A stretch of DNA of 64,000 nt, taken from the NCBI RefSeq assembly GCF_003598715.1, contig NZ_QZFU01000029.1, positions 372,001 through 436,000 of the forward strand, in the 5' to 3' direction. Positions 48,758-57,103 of this stretch are shown here, piece after piece; the first letter of the stretch is position 1, and each line of letters starts with the position of its first letter. A program made the position numbers and the translations under genes. The DNA comes from Nocardia panacis. Its GTDB lineage: Bacteria; Actinomycetota; Actinomycetes; Mycobacteriales; Mycobacteriaceae. The notes under the pieces are model-generated. The model was not told the origin of the DNA and ran no database searches. It saw only the letters and a program-made list of their open reading frames with translations.

Positions 48758-49516
48758 ATGACGGATTTCGACTTCGATTGGCTCGCAACGGGATTGCGGA
48801 ACAGAACGGCGGATTTCGCGGCGGCGGCACAGCAGGGTGATCCGGCGGCGACGGTGCCGACCTGTCCGGACTGGCAGTTGCGCAATCTGGTCGGACACAT
48901 CGGTCAGGGGCAGCGCTGGGCGGCGGAGATCGTTCGCACCGGCACGATCGGCGGGCCGCCGGATCCCCTTGACGCGGAACCGGGTTCGCCCGAGCAGTGG
49001 ACGCAGTGGGTGCTCGCCGCGAGCGAGGAGTTGATCGCCGCCGTGCAGCAGCACGGCCCGCAGGATCCCGCTGTCTCCATTCTCGGGTCGCGGCCTGCCG
49101 CGTTCTGGGTGCGCCGCATGATGCACGATGTCTCGATCCACTGTTTCGACGCGGCCCGCACCGCGGCCATCCCGTATGAGATTCCGGCGGACTACGCCGC
49201 CGACGGCATCGCCGAACTGCTGGAGCTGTTCACCGATCCGCAGGTCCGGGTGGTTCGGCCGGATTTGGCAGCATTGAACGGTTCGGGCGAAACCATTGGG
49301 CTGCGGCCGCTTTCCGGCGACGGGTGGCTGATCACCCGCACCGCGGACGGGCCGGTCTACGAACGCAAGGACGGACCGGCCGACGTTACCCTCGCCGGTT
49401 CGCCCGGTGATCTGCTGCTCGCGCTGGCCCAGCGCCTCCCGCTCGACGACGACAGCCTCACCTGCACCGGCGACCGCGAGGTGCTCGAGCAGTGGTTGGC
49501 CCGTACCGGACTTTGA
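48758..49516 (+). CDS. Maleylpyruvate isomerase N-terminal domain protein (mycothiol-dependent type)
   Basis: A 252-residue protein of the MDMPI/DinB-like family. The N-terminal four-helix domain has PDWQLRNLVGHIGQG and WVRRMMHDVSIHCFDA, which supply the metal-binding His residues. The C-terminal half (LRPLSGDGWLITRTADG, TLAGSPGDLLLALAQRLPLD) is the sterol-carrier-like MDMPI C domain. Family members use mycothiol, the actinobacterial thiol. The substrate is unknown. It is monocistronic between two terminators. Confidence 0.85.
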   Translation: MTDFDFDWLATGLRNRTADFAAAAQQGDPAATVPTCPDWQLRNLVGHIGQGQRWAAEIVRTGTIGGPPDPLDAEPGSPEQWTQWVLAASEELIAAVQQHGPQDPAVSILGSRPAAFWVRRMMHDVSIHCFDAARTAAIPYEIPADYAADGIAELLELFTDPQVRVVRPDLAALNGSGETIGLRPLSGDGWLITRTADGPVYERKDGPADVTLAGSPGDLLLALAQRLPLDDDSLTCTGDREVLEQWLARTGL

Positions 49517-49537
49517 TCGGGAAACCAGCCGCAAAAT

Positions 49538-49572
49538 GATGATGGCTCCCGGAAAAACCGGGAGCCATCATC
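49538..49572. terminator. Bidirectional terminator beside the initiator tRNA
   Basis: A perfect 15-bp stem (GATGATGGCTCCCGG with its complement) closes an AAAAA loop. It follows the MDMPI-type gene and lies 3 bp from the tRNA 3' end, so it can serve both. Confidence 0.75.
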
Positions 49573-49575
49573 GGT

Positions 49576-49652
49576 GGTAGCGGGGACAGGATTTGAACCT
49601 GCGACCTCTGGGTTATGAGCCCAGCGAGCTACCGAGCTGCTCCACCCCGCGT
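49576..49652 (-). tRNA. Initiator tRNA-fMet (CAT)
   Basis: A 77-nt tRNA on the minus strand. The anticodon loop is CTCATAA with an anticodon stem ending in three G-C pairs (CTGGG/CCCAG). The first base C faces U at position 72, so the terminal pair is mismatched. The T loop is TTCAAAT, and CCA is encoded. Three G-C pairs and an unpaired 1-72 are marks of initiator tRNA. Confidence 0.95.
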
Positions 49653-49712
49653 TGCGTCTCAAACAGTACACGTGCGGGTGGCGCATCACCAAAACGCCTG
49701 GTGGGGGCCGAA

Positions 49713-51239
49713 TTATTCGAACTTGATGCCCTGGGCGAGCGGGAGTTGGGTGGAGTAGTTGACGGTGTTGGTGGCGCGGCGCATGTACGCCTTCCAGGAG
49801 TCGGATCCGGATTCGCGGCCGCCACCGGTTTGCTTCTCGCCGCCGAAGGCGCCGCCGATCTCCGCGCCGGAGGTGCCGATATTCACATTCGCGATACCGC
49901 AGTCGGAGCCGTCGGCGGCCAGGAAGCGTTCGGCCTCGCGCTGGTCGCGGGTGAACACCGCCGACGAAAGTCCCTGCGGCACCGCGTTGTGCAGGGCGAT
50001 GGCGGTATCGAAATCCTGGTATTCCAGCACGTAGAGGATGGGGGCGAAGGTCTCCTCGCGCACCACCTCGGTCTGTGCGGGCATGCGCACGATGGCGGGC
50101 GTCACGTAGTGGGCGTCCGTGCCGAATCCGTCGACTCGCTCACCGCCGCAGAGCAATTCGCCGCCATCGGCCAGTGCGCGGTCCAGAGCCGAGCGCATGG
50201 CGCCGTAGCCGCGCTCATTGATCAGCGGACCGACCAGCACCCCGTCGTCGAGCGGATTGCCCACGCGCAGTTGCCGGTACGCCTTTGTCAGACGTTGCAG
50301 CAGCGGTGCGGCCACCTCACTGTGCACGATCAGCCTGCGCAGTGAGGTGCACCGCTGACCCGCGGTGCCCGCCGCCGCGAAAACTATGGCGCGCGAGGCG
50401 AGTTCGAGATCGGCGCTGGGGGTGACGACGGCCCCGTTGTTGCCGCCGAGTTCGAGCAGGCAGCGCCCGAAACGCGCGGCCACCCGCGGCCCGACGATGC
50501 GCCCCATGCGCACCGATCCGGTCGCGCTGACCAGGGCGACCCGCTCGTCGTCGACCAGTCGCGCCCCGACCTCGGATCCGCCCTGAATCAACTGGTGCAC
50601 TTCGGGATCGGCGCCGACCTCGACCGCGGCCCGACGCAGCAGCGCGTGGCAGGCCAGCGCCGTGAGCGGCGTGGTGTCGGAGGGTTTCCACACCACGGTG
50701 TCACCGCAGACCAGCGCGAGCGCGGTATTCCACGACCACACCGCCACCGGGAAATTGAAGGCCGAGATCACCCCCACCACGCCGAGCGGATGCCAGGTCT
50801 CCATGAGTCGGTGGCCGGGCCGCTCGGAGGGCATGGTGTATCCGTACAGCTGCCTGGACAGGCCGATCGCGAATTCGCAGACATCGATCATCTCCTGCAC
50901 CTCGCCGAGAGCCTCGGCGCGAATCTTGCCCGCCTCCAGTGTCACCAACTCGGCCAGTTCCCTCCGGTGGGCGACGAGCAGTTCGGCCAGGCGGCGCACC
51001 AGCGCGGCCCGCGCGGGTGCGGGGACGACCCGCCAGGATCGGAAAGCCGTTGCGGCACGGTCGATCGCGGCATCGACCGCATCGGCCTCGGTGGCCGCGA
51101 GGGTGAGCAGCGGCTCGCCCGTGATCGGTGTGCGCGCGGTGAGCGCTCCCGGTGTCGGGAGGTCCGCGCCGAGGTCGCGCAGCAATTGCGCCGCGCGCCC
51201 GGACAGTTCGGTGGTGTGGGTGCCGAGTACATCCGTCAT
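49713..51239 (-). CDS. pcd: Aldehyde dehydrogenase, probable piperideine-6-carboxylate dehydrogenase
   Basis: A 508-residue NAD-dependent aldehyde dehydrogenase. The catalytic Cys is in TAGQRCTSLRR and the general base Glu in CLLELGGNNGA; the Asn is in SAFNFPVAVW. Position opposite lrpA-lat and similarity of order to Rv3293 point to oxidation of piperideine-6-carboxylate (allysine), the LAT product, to 2-aminoadipate. ATG 51239 was chosen; ATG 51254 is also in frame with AAAGG very close. The 85-bp gap to lrpA holds divergent promoters. Confidence 0.9.
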   Translation of the reverse strand: MTDVLGTHTTELSGRAAQLLRDLGADLPTPGALTARTPITGEPLLTLAATEADAVDAAIDRAATAFRSWRVVPAPARAALVRRLAELLVAHRRELAELVTLEAGKIRAEALGEVQEMIDVCEFAIGLSRQLYGYTMPSERPGHRLMETWHPLGVVGVISAFNFPVAVWSWNTALALVCGDTVVWKPSDTTPLTALACHALLRRAAVEVGADPEVHQLIQGGSEVGARLVDDERVALVSATGSVRMGRIVGPRVAARFGRCLLELGGNNGAVVTPSADLELASRAIVFAAAGTAGQRCTSLRRLIVHSEVAAPLLQRLTKAYRQLRVGNPLDDGVLVGPLINERGYGAMRSALDRALADGGELLCGGERVDGFGTDAHYVTPAIVRMPAQTEVVREETFAPILYVLEYQDFDTAIALHNAVPQGLSSAVFTRDQREAERFLAADGSDCGIANVNIGTSGAEIGGAFGGEKQTGGGRESGSDSWKAYMRRATNTVNYSTQLPLAQGIKFE

Positions 51240-51324
51240 CTGTTGTTCCGCCATACCTTTCGACAGTGGGGTGGTGTATCGAGGTTTCCGCACCGGGGTT
51301 GATGCGCTGAGCTAGCCTTCGCTG

Positions 51325-51777
51325 ATGGCGGATACACCGGCACGACCCGTGCTCGACGACATCGACCGGCTACTGATTCGTGAACTGATGGCAGACGGTC
51401 GAGCCACCCTGTCGAATCTGGCCGAGAAGGCGAGCCTGTCGGTCTCCGCCGTGCAGTCGCGGGTGCGCAGGCTAGAGGCGCGGGGGGTGATCCGGGGCTA
51501 CGCGGCGCACGTCGATCCCGAGGCGCTGGGCCAGTTGCTGTCGGCATTCGTTGCGATCACTCCTCTCGACCCCTCGCAACCCGATGACGCGCCCGCCCTG
51601 TTGCAGCACATCCCCGGTATCGAGGCGTGCCACTCGGTGGCGGGCGACGAGAGCTACATGCTGCTGGTCCGGGTGGCCTCACCGCGACACCTGGAGCAAC
51701 TGCTCCAGGAGATCAGGGCGACGGCCAACGTGCGGACACGAAGCACCATCATTCTCCAGACATTTTATGACAGATAG
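51325..51777 (+). CDS. lrpA: Lrp/AsnC-family regulator LrpA
   Basis: A 150-residue feast/famine regulator. The HTH (residues 28-50, LSNLAEKASLSVSAVQSRVRRL) is followed by the RAM ligand domain (HSVAGDESYMLLVRVASPRHL). It corresponds to Rv3291c, which controls lat in M. tuberculosis. It stands between divergent pcd and lat; a perfect 6+4+6 palindrome in the following 67-bp gap is a good candidate operator. Lysine or another amino acid is the likely effector. Confidence 0.93.
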   Translation: MADTPARPVLDDIDRLLIRELMADGRATLSNLAEKASLSVSAVQSRVRRLEARGVIRGYAAHVDPEALGQLLSAFVAITPLDPSQPDDAPALLQHIPGIEACHSVAGDESYMLLVRVASPRHLEQLLQEIRATANVRTRSTIILQTFYDR

Positions 51778-51801
51778 GTAGTTGCGCGGAGTAATTACTG
51801 C

Positions 51802-51817
51802 GAATCTGTAGAGATTC
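51802..51817 (+). promoter_or_regulatory. Palindrome GAATCT-GTAG-AGATTC upstream of lat
   Basis: Perfect 6-bp arms around a 4-bp centre lie in the lrpA-lat gap, 27 bp before the lat GTG. The site is well placed for control by LrpA. Confidence 0.55.
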
Positions 51818-51844
51818 CGTAAAACTTTCCGTACGCTGACGTAT

Positions 51845-53194
51845 GTGACCATCGAACTGGAGCGCACCCTGGCAGGTGGTGGCATCACCTCGGTCACCAC
51901 CGCCGACCGGGTACACGAGATACTGTCCGCGCACATCCTCGCCGACGGTTTCGACCTGGTGCTCGACCTAGGGCAATCCCGTGGCTGCCTACTGGTCGAC
52001 GAGCGAGACGGCACGTCCTACCTGGACATGTTCGGATTCTTCGCATCCAACGCACTGGGCATGAACCATCCGGCCCTGGCCGAGGACGCGCGGTTCCGTG
52101 CGGAACTGGCCACCGCTGCGATCAACAAACCGAGCAACTCCGATATCTACACCGTCGAGATGGCGCGCTTCGTGGCAACATTCGCGCGAGTGCTCGGCGA
52201 CTCCCGGCTACCGCACCTGTTCTTCATCGACGGCGGCGCGCTGGCGGTGGAGAACGCGCTGAAGGTCGCCTTCGACTGGAAGCGCAGGCACAATGCCGCC
52301 AATGGTCGCCCCGCCGAACTGGGCACCAAGGTGCTGCACCTGACCGGGGCCTTCCACGGCCGCACCGGCTATACCCTCTCGCTCACCAATACCGACCCGA
52401 TCAAAACGGCCCTGTTCCCCAAGTTCGACTGGCCCCGCATCGAGGCTCCGCACCTGGGCGACGGCGTCGATATCGAGGCCGCCGAGGCACGCGCGCTGGA
52501 GCAGGCTCGCCGCGCCTTCGCCGAGAACCCGCACGACATCGCGTGCTTCATCGCCGAACCGATCCAGGGCGAGGGCGGGGACCGGCACCTGCGACCGGAA
52601 TTCTTCCGGTCCATGCAGGAGCTGTGTCACGCCAACGACGCGCTGTTCATTCTCGACGAGGTGCAGACCGGCGTCGGCATGACCGGAACCACCTGGGCCT
52701 ACCAGCAATTGGGTGTCGAACCCGATGTGGTGGCCTTCGGCAAGAAGACCCAGATCTGCGGCATCATGGCCGGTGGCCGGGTGGACGAGGTGCCCGACAA
52801 TGTCTTCGCCGTCAGTTCACGACTCAACTCGACCTGGGGCGGCAATCTCACCGATATGGTGCGCACCCGCCGCATCCTCGAGGTCCTCGAAGCCGAGGGG
52901 TTGATCGAAGGCTCCCGAGCGCTCGGCGCGCATCTGTTGGAGCGGTTGCGCACGCTGACCGCCGATCATCCACGGGTCAGTGAGCCACGCGGTCGCGGAC
53001 TCATGTGCGCGATCACCCTGTCCACCTCCGACCTGCGCGATCGGGTGATCACCCAATTGCGCGAGCACGAGCACATACTGATCCTCGGCACCGGCGAGCG
53101 CGGCATTCGCTTCCGCCCGCCGCTCACCGTGACCATCGAGGATCTCGACGCCGCCGTCGACGCGCTGGACCGGGTCCTCACCTCCATCGATTAG
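51845..53194 (+). CDS. lat: L-lysine 6-transaminase (epsilon-aminotransferase)
   Basis: A 449-residue class III aminotransferase that moves the epsilon-amino group of lysine to 2-oxoglutarate. The PLP lysine is Lys300 in VAFGKKTQICG, the same number as in the M. tuberculosis enzyme (from memory). Other conserved parts are GAFHGRTGYTLSLTN and the cofactor Asp/Glu in FILDEVQTGVGMTG. It starts at GTG 51845. With pcd it converts lysine to 2-aminoadipate. A strong hairpin follows 7 nt after the stop. Confidence 0.96.
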   Translation: MTIELERTLAGGGITSVTTADRVHEILSAHILADGFDLVLDLGQSRGCLLVDERDGTSYLDMFGFFASNALGMNHPALAEDARFRAELATAAINKPSNSDIYTVEMARFVATFARVLGDSRLPHLFFIDGGALAVENALKVAFDWKRRHNAANGRPAELGTKVLHLTGAFHGRTGYTLSLTNTDPIKTALFPKFDWPRIEAPHLGDGVDIEAAEARALEQARRAFAENPHDIACFIAEPIQGEGGDRHLRPEFFRSMQELCHANDALFILDEVQTGVGMTGTTWAYQQLGVEPDVVAFGKKTQICGIMAGGRVDEVPDNVFAVSSRLNSTWGGNLTDMVRTRRILEVLEAEGLIEGSRALGAHLLERLRTLTADHPRVSEPRGRGLMCAITLSTSDLRDRVITQLREHEHILILGTGERGIRFRPPLTVTIEDLDAAVDALDRVLTSID

Positions 53195-53201
53195 TCGCGT
53201 G

Positions 53202-53226
53202 CCCGCGCCCCGACTCGGGGCGCGGG
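53202..53226 (+). terminator. Terminator of lat
   Basis: A 10-bp G-C stem (CCCGCGCCCC with its complement) closes a GACTC loop just after the TAG. Confidence 0.75.
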
Positions 53227-53278
53227 TCCGTGTCGCGCTCCGCCGAGCGGGCCGCCACCGGCACTACGCTTGTGGGCC

Positions 53279-54502
53279 ATGACCTCTCGCTTTCACCGCT
53301 CCACCTCCCGGTGCGTGAACCGACGTCTGGCGCCACTCGGATGTCTCGCATCGATCCTCGTTCTCGCGGTCGGCGGCTGTGCCTCGCCCAGCGAGGCGGG
53401 TTCGGTCCTCGCACCGTCGACAACCACCGCCACCACCCAGCCGCCCGCGCACCTCACCACCCTCCTGCCGGGGATGCCGCCCCCACCTTCACCGACCGAT
53501 ATCTACGCTGCCGACCGAGAACTGAGTCCGGCCGTCGCCGACCACCGACCCCTGGTGTACGTCCCCAACAGCGAATCGCATTCGGTCTCGGTGATCGACC
53601 CGAACACCTTCGAGGTCATCGACACCTTCGAAGCGGGCGGGCAGGAGCCCCAGCATGTGGTGCCCTCCTATGACCTGCAAACCCTCTATGTCACCAATGA
53701 TCTGCCGATCGGCGGCGGCACCCTGCTGCCCATCGATCCGCGCACCGCGAGACCCGGTCCGCCGCTGCCGGTGCGCGACCCGTACAACATGTACTTCACC
53801 CCGGACGGCAAATTCGCGCTCGTGGTCGCCGAGGCGGATAAATCGCTCGACTTCTACGACCCGCACACCTGGCAGAAGGTGGACGCGATGCCGGTGCCCG
53901 ACTGCGCGGGTATCGACCACATGGACTTCACCGCCGACGGCCGGTTCGCGATTGCCAGTTGCGAATTCGCCGGACGCATGCTCGTTCTCGACGTTGCCGC
54001 ACACACTCAGGTGAAGCTGATCGACCTACCCGGCGGGCCGACCGGCATGCCGCAGGATGTGAAGCTCTCCCCGGACGGGCAGACCTTCTACGTCGCCGAC
54101 ATGATGGCCGACGGCGTGTACACCATCGACGCCGCCCGCTTCGAGAACACCGGGTTCATCGCCACCGGCAAGGGAGCGCACGGGCTCTACATCACCCGCG
54201 ACTCCAAACAGATGATCATCACCAACCGGCACGAGGGCAGCATCTCGGTGTGGGATTTCGCCACCAATCAGTTGGTGCGCAAGTGGGACATTCCCGGCGG
54301 CGGCAGTCCGGATATGGGCAATATTTCCGCGGACGGTCGCATCTTCTGGGTGTCCGGACGCTATCACGGGGTGGTGTACGCGGTGGATATCGTCAACTGG
54401 AACCTCTTGGCGCGCATACCCGTCGGGCGCGGACCGCACGGACTGACCGTGTGGCCGCAACCCGGTCGGTACTCGACCGGGCACACCGGTGTCATGCGCT
54501 GA
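53279..54502 (+). CDS. YncE-like beta-propeller lipoprotein
   Basis: A 407-residue lipoprotein. The signal peptide ends in lipobox LAVGGC with Cys34, followed by a Ser/Thr/Pro linker to about residue 75. The remainder is a seven-bladed YVTN/YncE propeller: repeats such as LVYVPNSESHSVSVIDPNTF and LYVTNDLP, MYFTPDGKFALVVAEADKS, VKLSPDGQTFYVADMMADGV. Such proteins sit on the outer face of the membrane and often bind ligands or DNA; the ligand here is unknown. ATG 53279 was chosen over GTG 53270. Confidence 0.88.
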   Translation: MTSRFHRSTSRCVNRRLAPLGCLASILVLAVGGCASPSEAGSVLAPSTTTATTQPPAHLTTLLPGMPPPPSPTDIYAADRELSPAVADHRPLVYVPNSESHSVSVIDPNTFEVIDTFEAGGQEPQHVVPSYDLQTLYVTNDLPIGGGTLLPIDPRTARPGPPLPVRDPYNMYFTPDGKFALVVAEADKSLDFYDPHTWQKVDAMPVPDCAGIDHMDFTADGRFAIASCEFAGRMLVLDVAAHTQVKLIDLPGGPTGMPQDVKLSPDGQTFYVADMMADGVYTIDAARFENTGFIATGKGAHGLYITRDSKQMIITNRHEGSISVWDFATNQLVRKWDIPGGGSPDMGNISADGRIFWVSGRYHGVVYAVDIVNWNLLARIPVGRGPHGLTVWPQPGRYSTGHTGVMR

Positions 54503-54550
54503 TCGATCCGTGTCGAACCCGTGGGCGCCGATCGACCGATGGGAAGTGGA

Positions 54551-54907
54551 TCAGAGCCGTGCGGGTCGATCAACCGGAGTCAGGCCGAGCGCGCCCTCGA
54601 CGAAGCGACGGACCGCCGAAAGACCGGACGCGAGGGCGGGTTCGTGCTCGGGGCGTGCCCACCCGGTGATCGCCGCGGTGCCGTCCGCGCCCGGTGTGAC
54701 ACCGATCTCGGCGACCAGTTCGGCCGTGGTCGGCTCGCAGACGGCCCAGGAGAAGTGGGTTTCCTCGGCCCACTGGGCGGTGCGGATGGCGATGTAGTTC
54801 GGATCGGTGATGCCGCCCGAGGTGAGGGCGGGACGGTCATCGATGCGCTCGTCGGCACGCAGGGCACGCAGATACCAGGCGCCCGCATTGATTTCGATGG
54901 GTTCCAT
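54551..54907 (-). CDS. Short GNAT-like acetyltransferase domain protein
   Basis: A 118-residue protein that resembles the N-terminal half of RimJ/RimL-type GNAT enzymes (WYLRALRADERIDDRPAL, then TAQWAEETHFSWAVCEPTTA and AEIGVTP). The strand 4 acetyl-CoA loop (Q/RxxGxG/A) is not evident, so it may not be an active acetyltransferase. Its start overlaps the stop of the DUF1707 gene by one base (TGATG), so both are one operon. It is convergent with the lipoprotein gene. Confidence 0.65.
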   Translation of the reverse strand: MEPIEINAGAWYLRALRADERIDDRPALTSGGITDPNYIAIRTAQWAEETHFSWAVCEPTTAELVAEIGVTPGADGTAAITGWARPEHEPALASGLSAVRRFVEGALGLTPVDRPARL

Positions 54908-55332
54908 CAGGCGTTGTCGCTCTCGGGGCGTGCGCGCCCACGGTTCCTGCGATCGCGCCGATCATGCCTGCGGTGATTGTGCTGACCACCGTAGAGCAGT
55001 GCGCTCGCGGCCGGGATCGCGAGGAACCACAGCCAGGTGTGGGTGACGAAGAACAGGATGATGGCGGCGATGATGATCAGCGGCATCACCCGCTCGGGAG
55101 TCCCCACCGGAAAACGACGCGACTTGGGCGCAACGGCTTTGGCGGCCGTCGGCTCCGGCAGGTCCTGGAAGGGCTTCTCCAGATCTCCCCTGGTCAAGGC
55201 GGCCGCGACCTGTCCGCTGCGCTCATCGAACTCCGCCATGCTGAGCCGACCCGCGGCGAAGTGGTCCGACAGGCGCCGCAGTGCGTCCTCCCGCTCCACG
55301 GTGCCGATCCGGATCTCGGGGACCTCACTCAT
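54907..55332 (-). CDS. DUF1707 membrane protein
   Basis: A 141-residue protein. The N-terminal DUF1707 domain (residues 5-60, IRIGTVEREDALRRLSDHFA, LSMAEFDERS) is followed by a linker and two close hydrophobic segments (PLIIIAAIILFFVT and LWFLAIPAASALLYGG), then a basic His/Arg tail. DUF1707 is a short SHOCT-like module common in actinobacteria, of unknown role. It is divergent from the Ser/Thr kinase. Confidence 0.85.
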   Translation of the reverse strand: MSEVPEIRIGTVEREDALRRLSDHFAAGRLSMAEFDERSGQVAAALTRGDLEKPFQDLPEPTAAKAVAPKSRRFPVGTPERVMPLIIIAAIILFFVTHTWLWFLAIPAASALLYGGQHNHRRHDRRDRRNRGRARPESDNA

Positions 55333-55354
55333 ACGATCAGGCTAACCCTCCCGC

Positions 55355-55372
55355 GCCGGTGCGCGCACCGGC
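55355..55372. promoter_or_regulatory. 18-bp perfect palindrome between DUF1707 and kinase genes
   Basis: GCCGGTGCGCGCACCGGC is fully self-complementary and lies 22 bp upstream of the DUF1707 start in a divergent promoter region. It may be an operator. Confidence 0.45.
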
Positions 55373-55447
55373 GGCTTCGCCCGCTCATGTGTGGAGTCTA
55401 TGAACGGCCGCGCCGAGTACGCGCATGCCGGTCATGCGCGAAATCTA

Positions 55448-55475
55448 TTGACGGCTGCGCCGGCCGCGTTAGGTA
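55448..55475 (+). promoter_or_regulatory. Candidate promoter of the Ser/Thr kinase gene
   Basis: TTGACG at 55448-55453 and TAGGTA at 55470-55475 are 16 bp apart, a good match to an actinobacterial housekeeping promoter. It lies 92 bp before the kinase ATG. Confidence 0.5.
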
Positions 55476-55566
55476 TGCTCCAAGGTAAGCTCGACGCTCG
55501 ACATACGCCCGTGAGCTGCCCATTCGGCATGCGGCGAGATGTCAACGGCGACACGGAGGTTTGCGA

Positions 55567-57090
55567 ATGGGGGAGGAGCGGTTCGGGAGATATCGGCTGC
55601 GGCGTTTGCTGGGCAAAGGCGGTATGGGCCAGGTCTGGCTCGCCTACGACACCGTCGCCGACCGCAGAGTCGCGCTCAAACTGTTGCCCGCCGAACTGGC
55701 CACCGATGCGCAGTATCGCAGGCGCTTCGAGCGCGAGGCCGAAGTCATTGCGGCGCTGCGGGATCCCCATGTGGTGCCGATCCACACCCACGGCGAGATC
55801 GATGGACGGCTGTTCATCGATATGGAATTCATCGAGGGCATCGATGTCGCGGTGCGCTTGCAGACCGAGGGGCCGATCGCACCCGCCGTCGCCGTCGGCG
55901 TGATCGAGCAGGTCGCCTCGGCGCTGGACGCCGCGCACCGGGTGGGGCTGGTGCACCGCGATGTCAAACCCTCCAACATCGTGCTGCGCGCCGACGGGGC
56001 CGCCTACCTCATCGATTTCGGTCTCGCCCACAGCCGGGGCCAGACCGCGCTCACCGCAACCGGATTCGCCATGGGCACCTGGGCCTACATGGCTCCGGAG
56101 CGCTACACGGGCCAAACCGACGGCCGTTCCGATGTGTACTCGCTGGCGTGCGTGCTCTACGAATGTCTCACCGCGCACCGGCCTTACGGCGACACCGATC
56201 CGCCCCAGCAGATGCACGCCCACTTGCTTTCCGCGCCACCGCGCGTCAGTTCGTTCAATCCCGCCATCCCGCAGGCGCTCGATGCGGTCATCGCACGGGG
56301 TATGGCCAAAGATCCGGTCCAGCGGTTTCAGAGCGCGGGCGAGTTCGCGCGCAATGCCCGTGTCGCCCTGGGAGTTCCGAACGGCAAGCCGCTCACCAAG
56401 CTGCTGCCGTATCCGGATTCGGCCCGGACCCGTGTGGAAACCCGTGTCGCCCAGCGCTATCCGCAGCCCGCCTACGCTCCGTCGTTTCCGTCGGCCCCGC
56501 CCGGCACCCACCCGCGCCCCGGTCCGCCGCTGACGAGACCGGCACCGGGTCATGCGGTGCCGTACCCGAATGGCCGTGCGCCCCAGCAGATCCGAGCCGT
56601 CGCGCCATCGAATGGACTTGCCCTACCCCGGCCGAATGGTCAGGTGATCCCGCAGAACGGTTCTGCCGCACCACAGTCCAATGGCTATGCCGCCCCGCCT
56701 CGAAGACAGTGGCATCTGCGTCGACCGCCGGTCCGTCAGGTCGCGCCGTGGCCGGTCCGGCCGCCGACGCCACCGCGCAAGCGTCGCAGTCCAACCCGTC
56801 GCTTTCTGCTTGTGCTGCTCATCGTGCTGCTGTCCCCATTGCTCCTGTTGGCGGGCTGCGCCGTAATCGTTCTCGTCGCCGAAGGCGGCGGCACCATCGG
56901 CGACCCCAATCCCGCGGGTCCCGCGGCGGTCACCGAGAATTCCGAGACGCCGCCCATTCGCACCCTCTCCCCGCCACCCCTGCGGATCCCCGGCGGCGAA
57001 CCCAAATCCGATCCCGGTCCCATCTTGCGAATTCCGGGCCTGGAGGACGATTCGGCACCCCCGACCCCACCGAATCGCGGCCCGCGCTGA
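55567..57090 (+). CDS. Eukaryotic-type Ser/Thr protein kinase
   Basis: A 507-residue Pkn-family kinase. Kinase domain residues 8-265: Gly loop LLGKGGMGQVW, Lys38, Glu57, catalytic Asp132 in HRDVKPSN, metal Asp150 in DFGLA, and MAPERY. Residues 280-405 are a Pro/Asn-rich juxtamembrane tail, one membrane helix lies at about 412-437, and the outer part is only 70 Pro-rich residues with no sensor fold. ATG 55567 has GGAGG 7 nt upstream. Confidence 0.93.
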   Translation: MGEERFGRYRLRRLLGKGGMGQVWLAYDTVADRRVALKLLPAELATDAQYRRRFEREAEVIAALRDPHVVPIHTHGEIDGRLFIDMEFIEGIDVAVRLQTEGPIAPAVAVGVIEQVASALDAAHRVGLVHRDVKPSNIVLRADGAAYLIDFGLAHSRGQTALTATGFAMGTWAYMAPERYTGQTDGRSDVYSLACVLYECLTAHRPYGDTDPPQQMHAHLLSAPPRVSSFNPAIPQALDAVIARGMAKDPVQRFQSAGEFARNARVALGVPNGKPLTKLLPYPDSARTRVETRVAQRYPQPAYAPSFPSAPPGTHPRPGPPLTRPAPGHAVPYPNGRAPQQIRAVAPSNGLALPRPNGQVIPQNGSAAPQSNGYAAPPRRQWHLRRPPVRQVAPWPVRPPTPPRKRRSPTRRFLLVLLIVLLSPLLLLAGCAVIVLVAEGGGTIGDPNPAGPAAVTENSETPPIRTLSPPPLRIPGGEPKSDPGPILRIPGLEDDSAPPTPPNRGPR

Positions 57091-57103
57091 ACACCGCGCG
57101 ATC

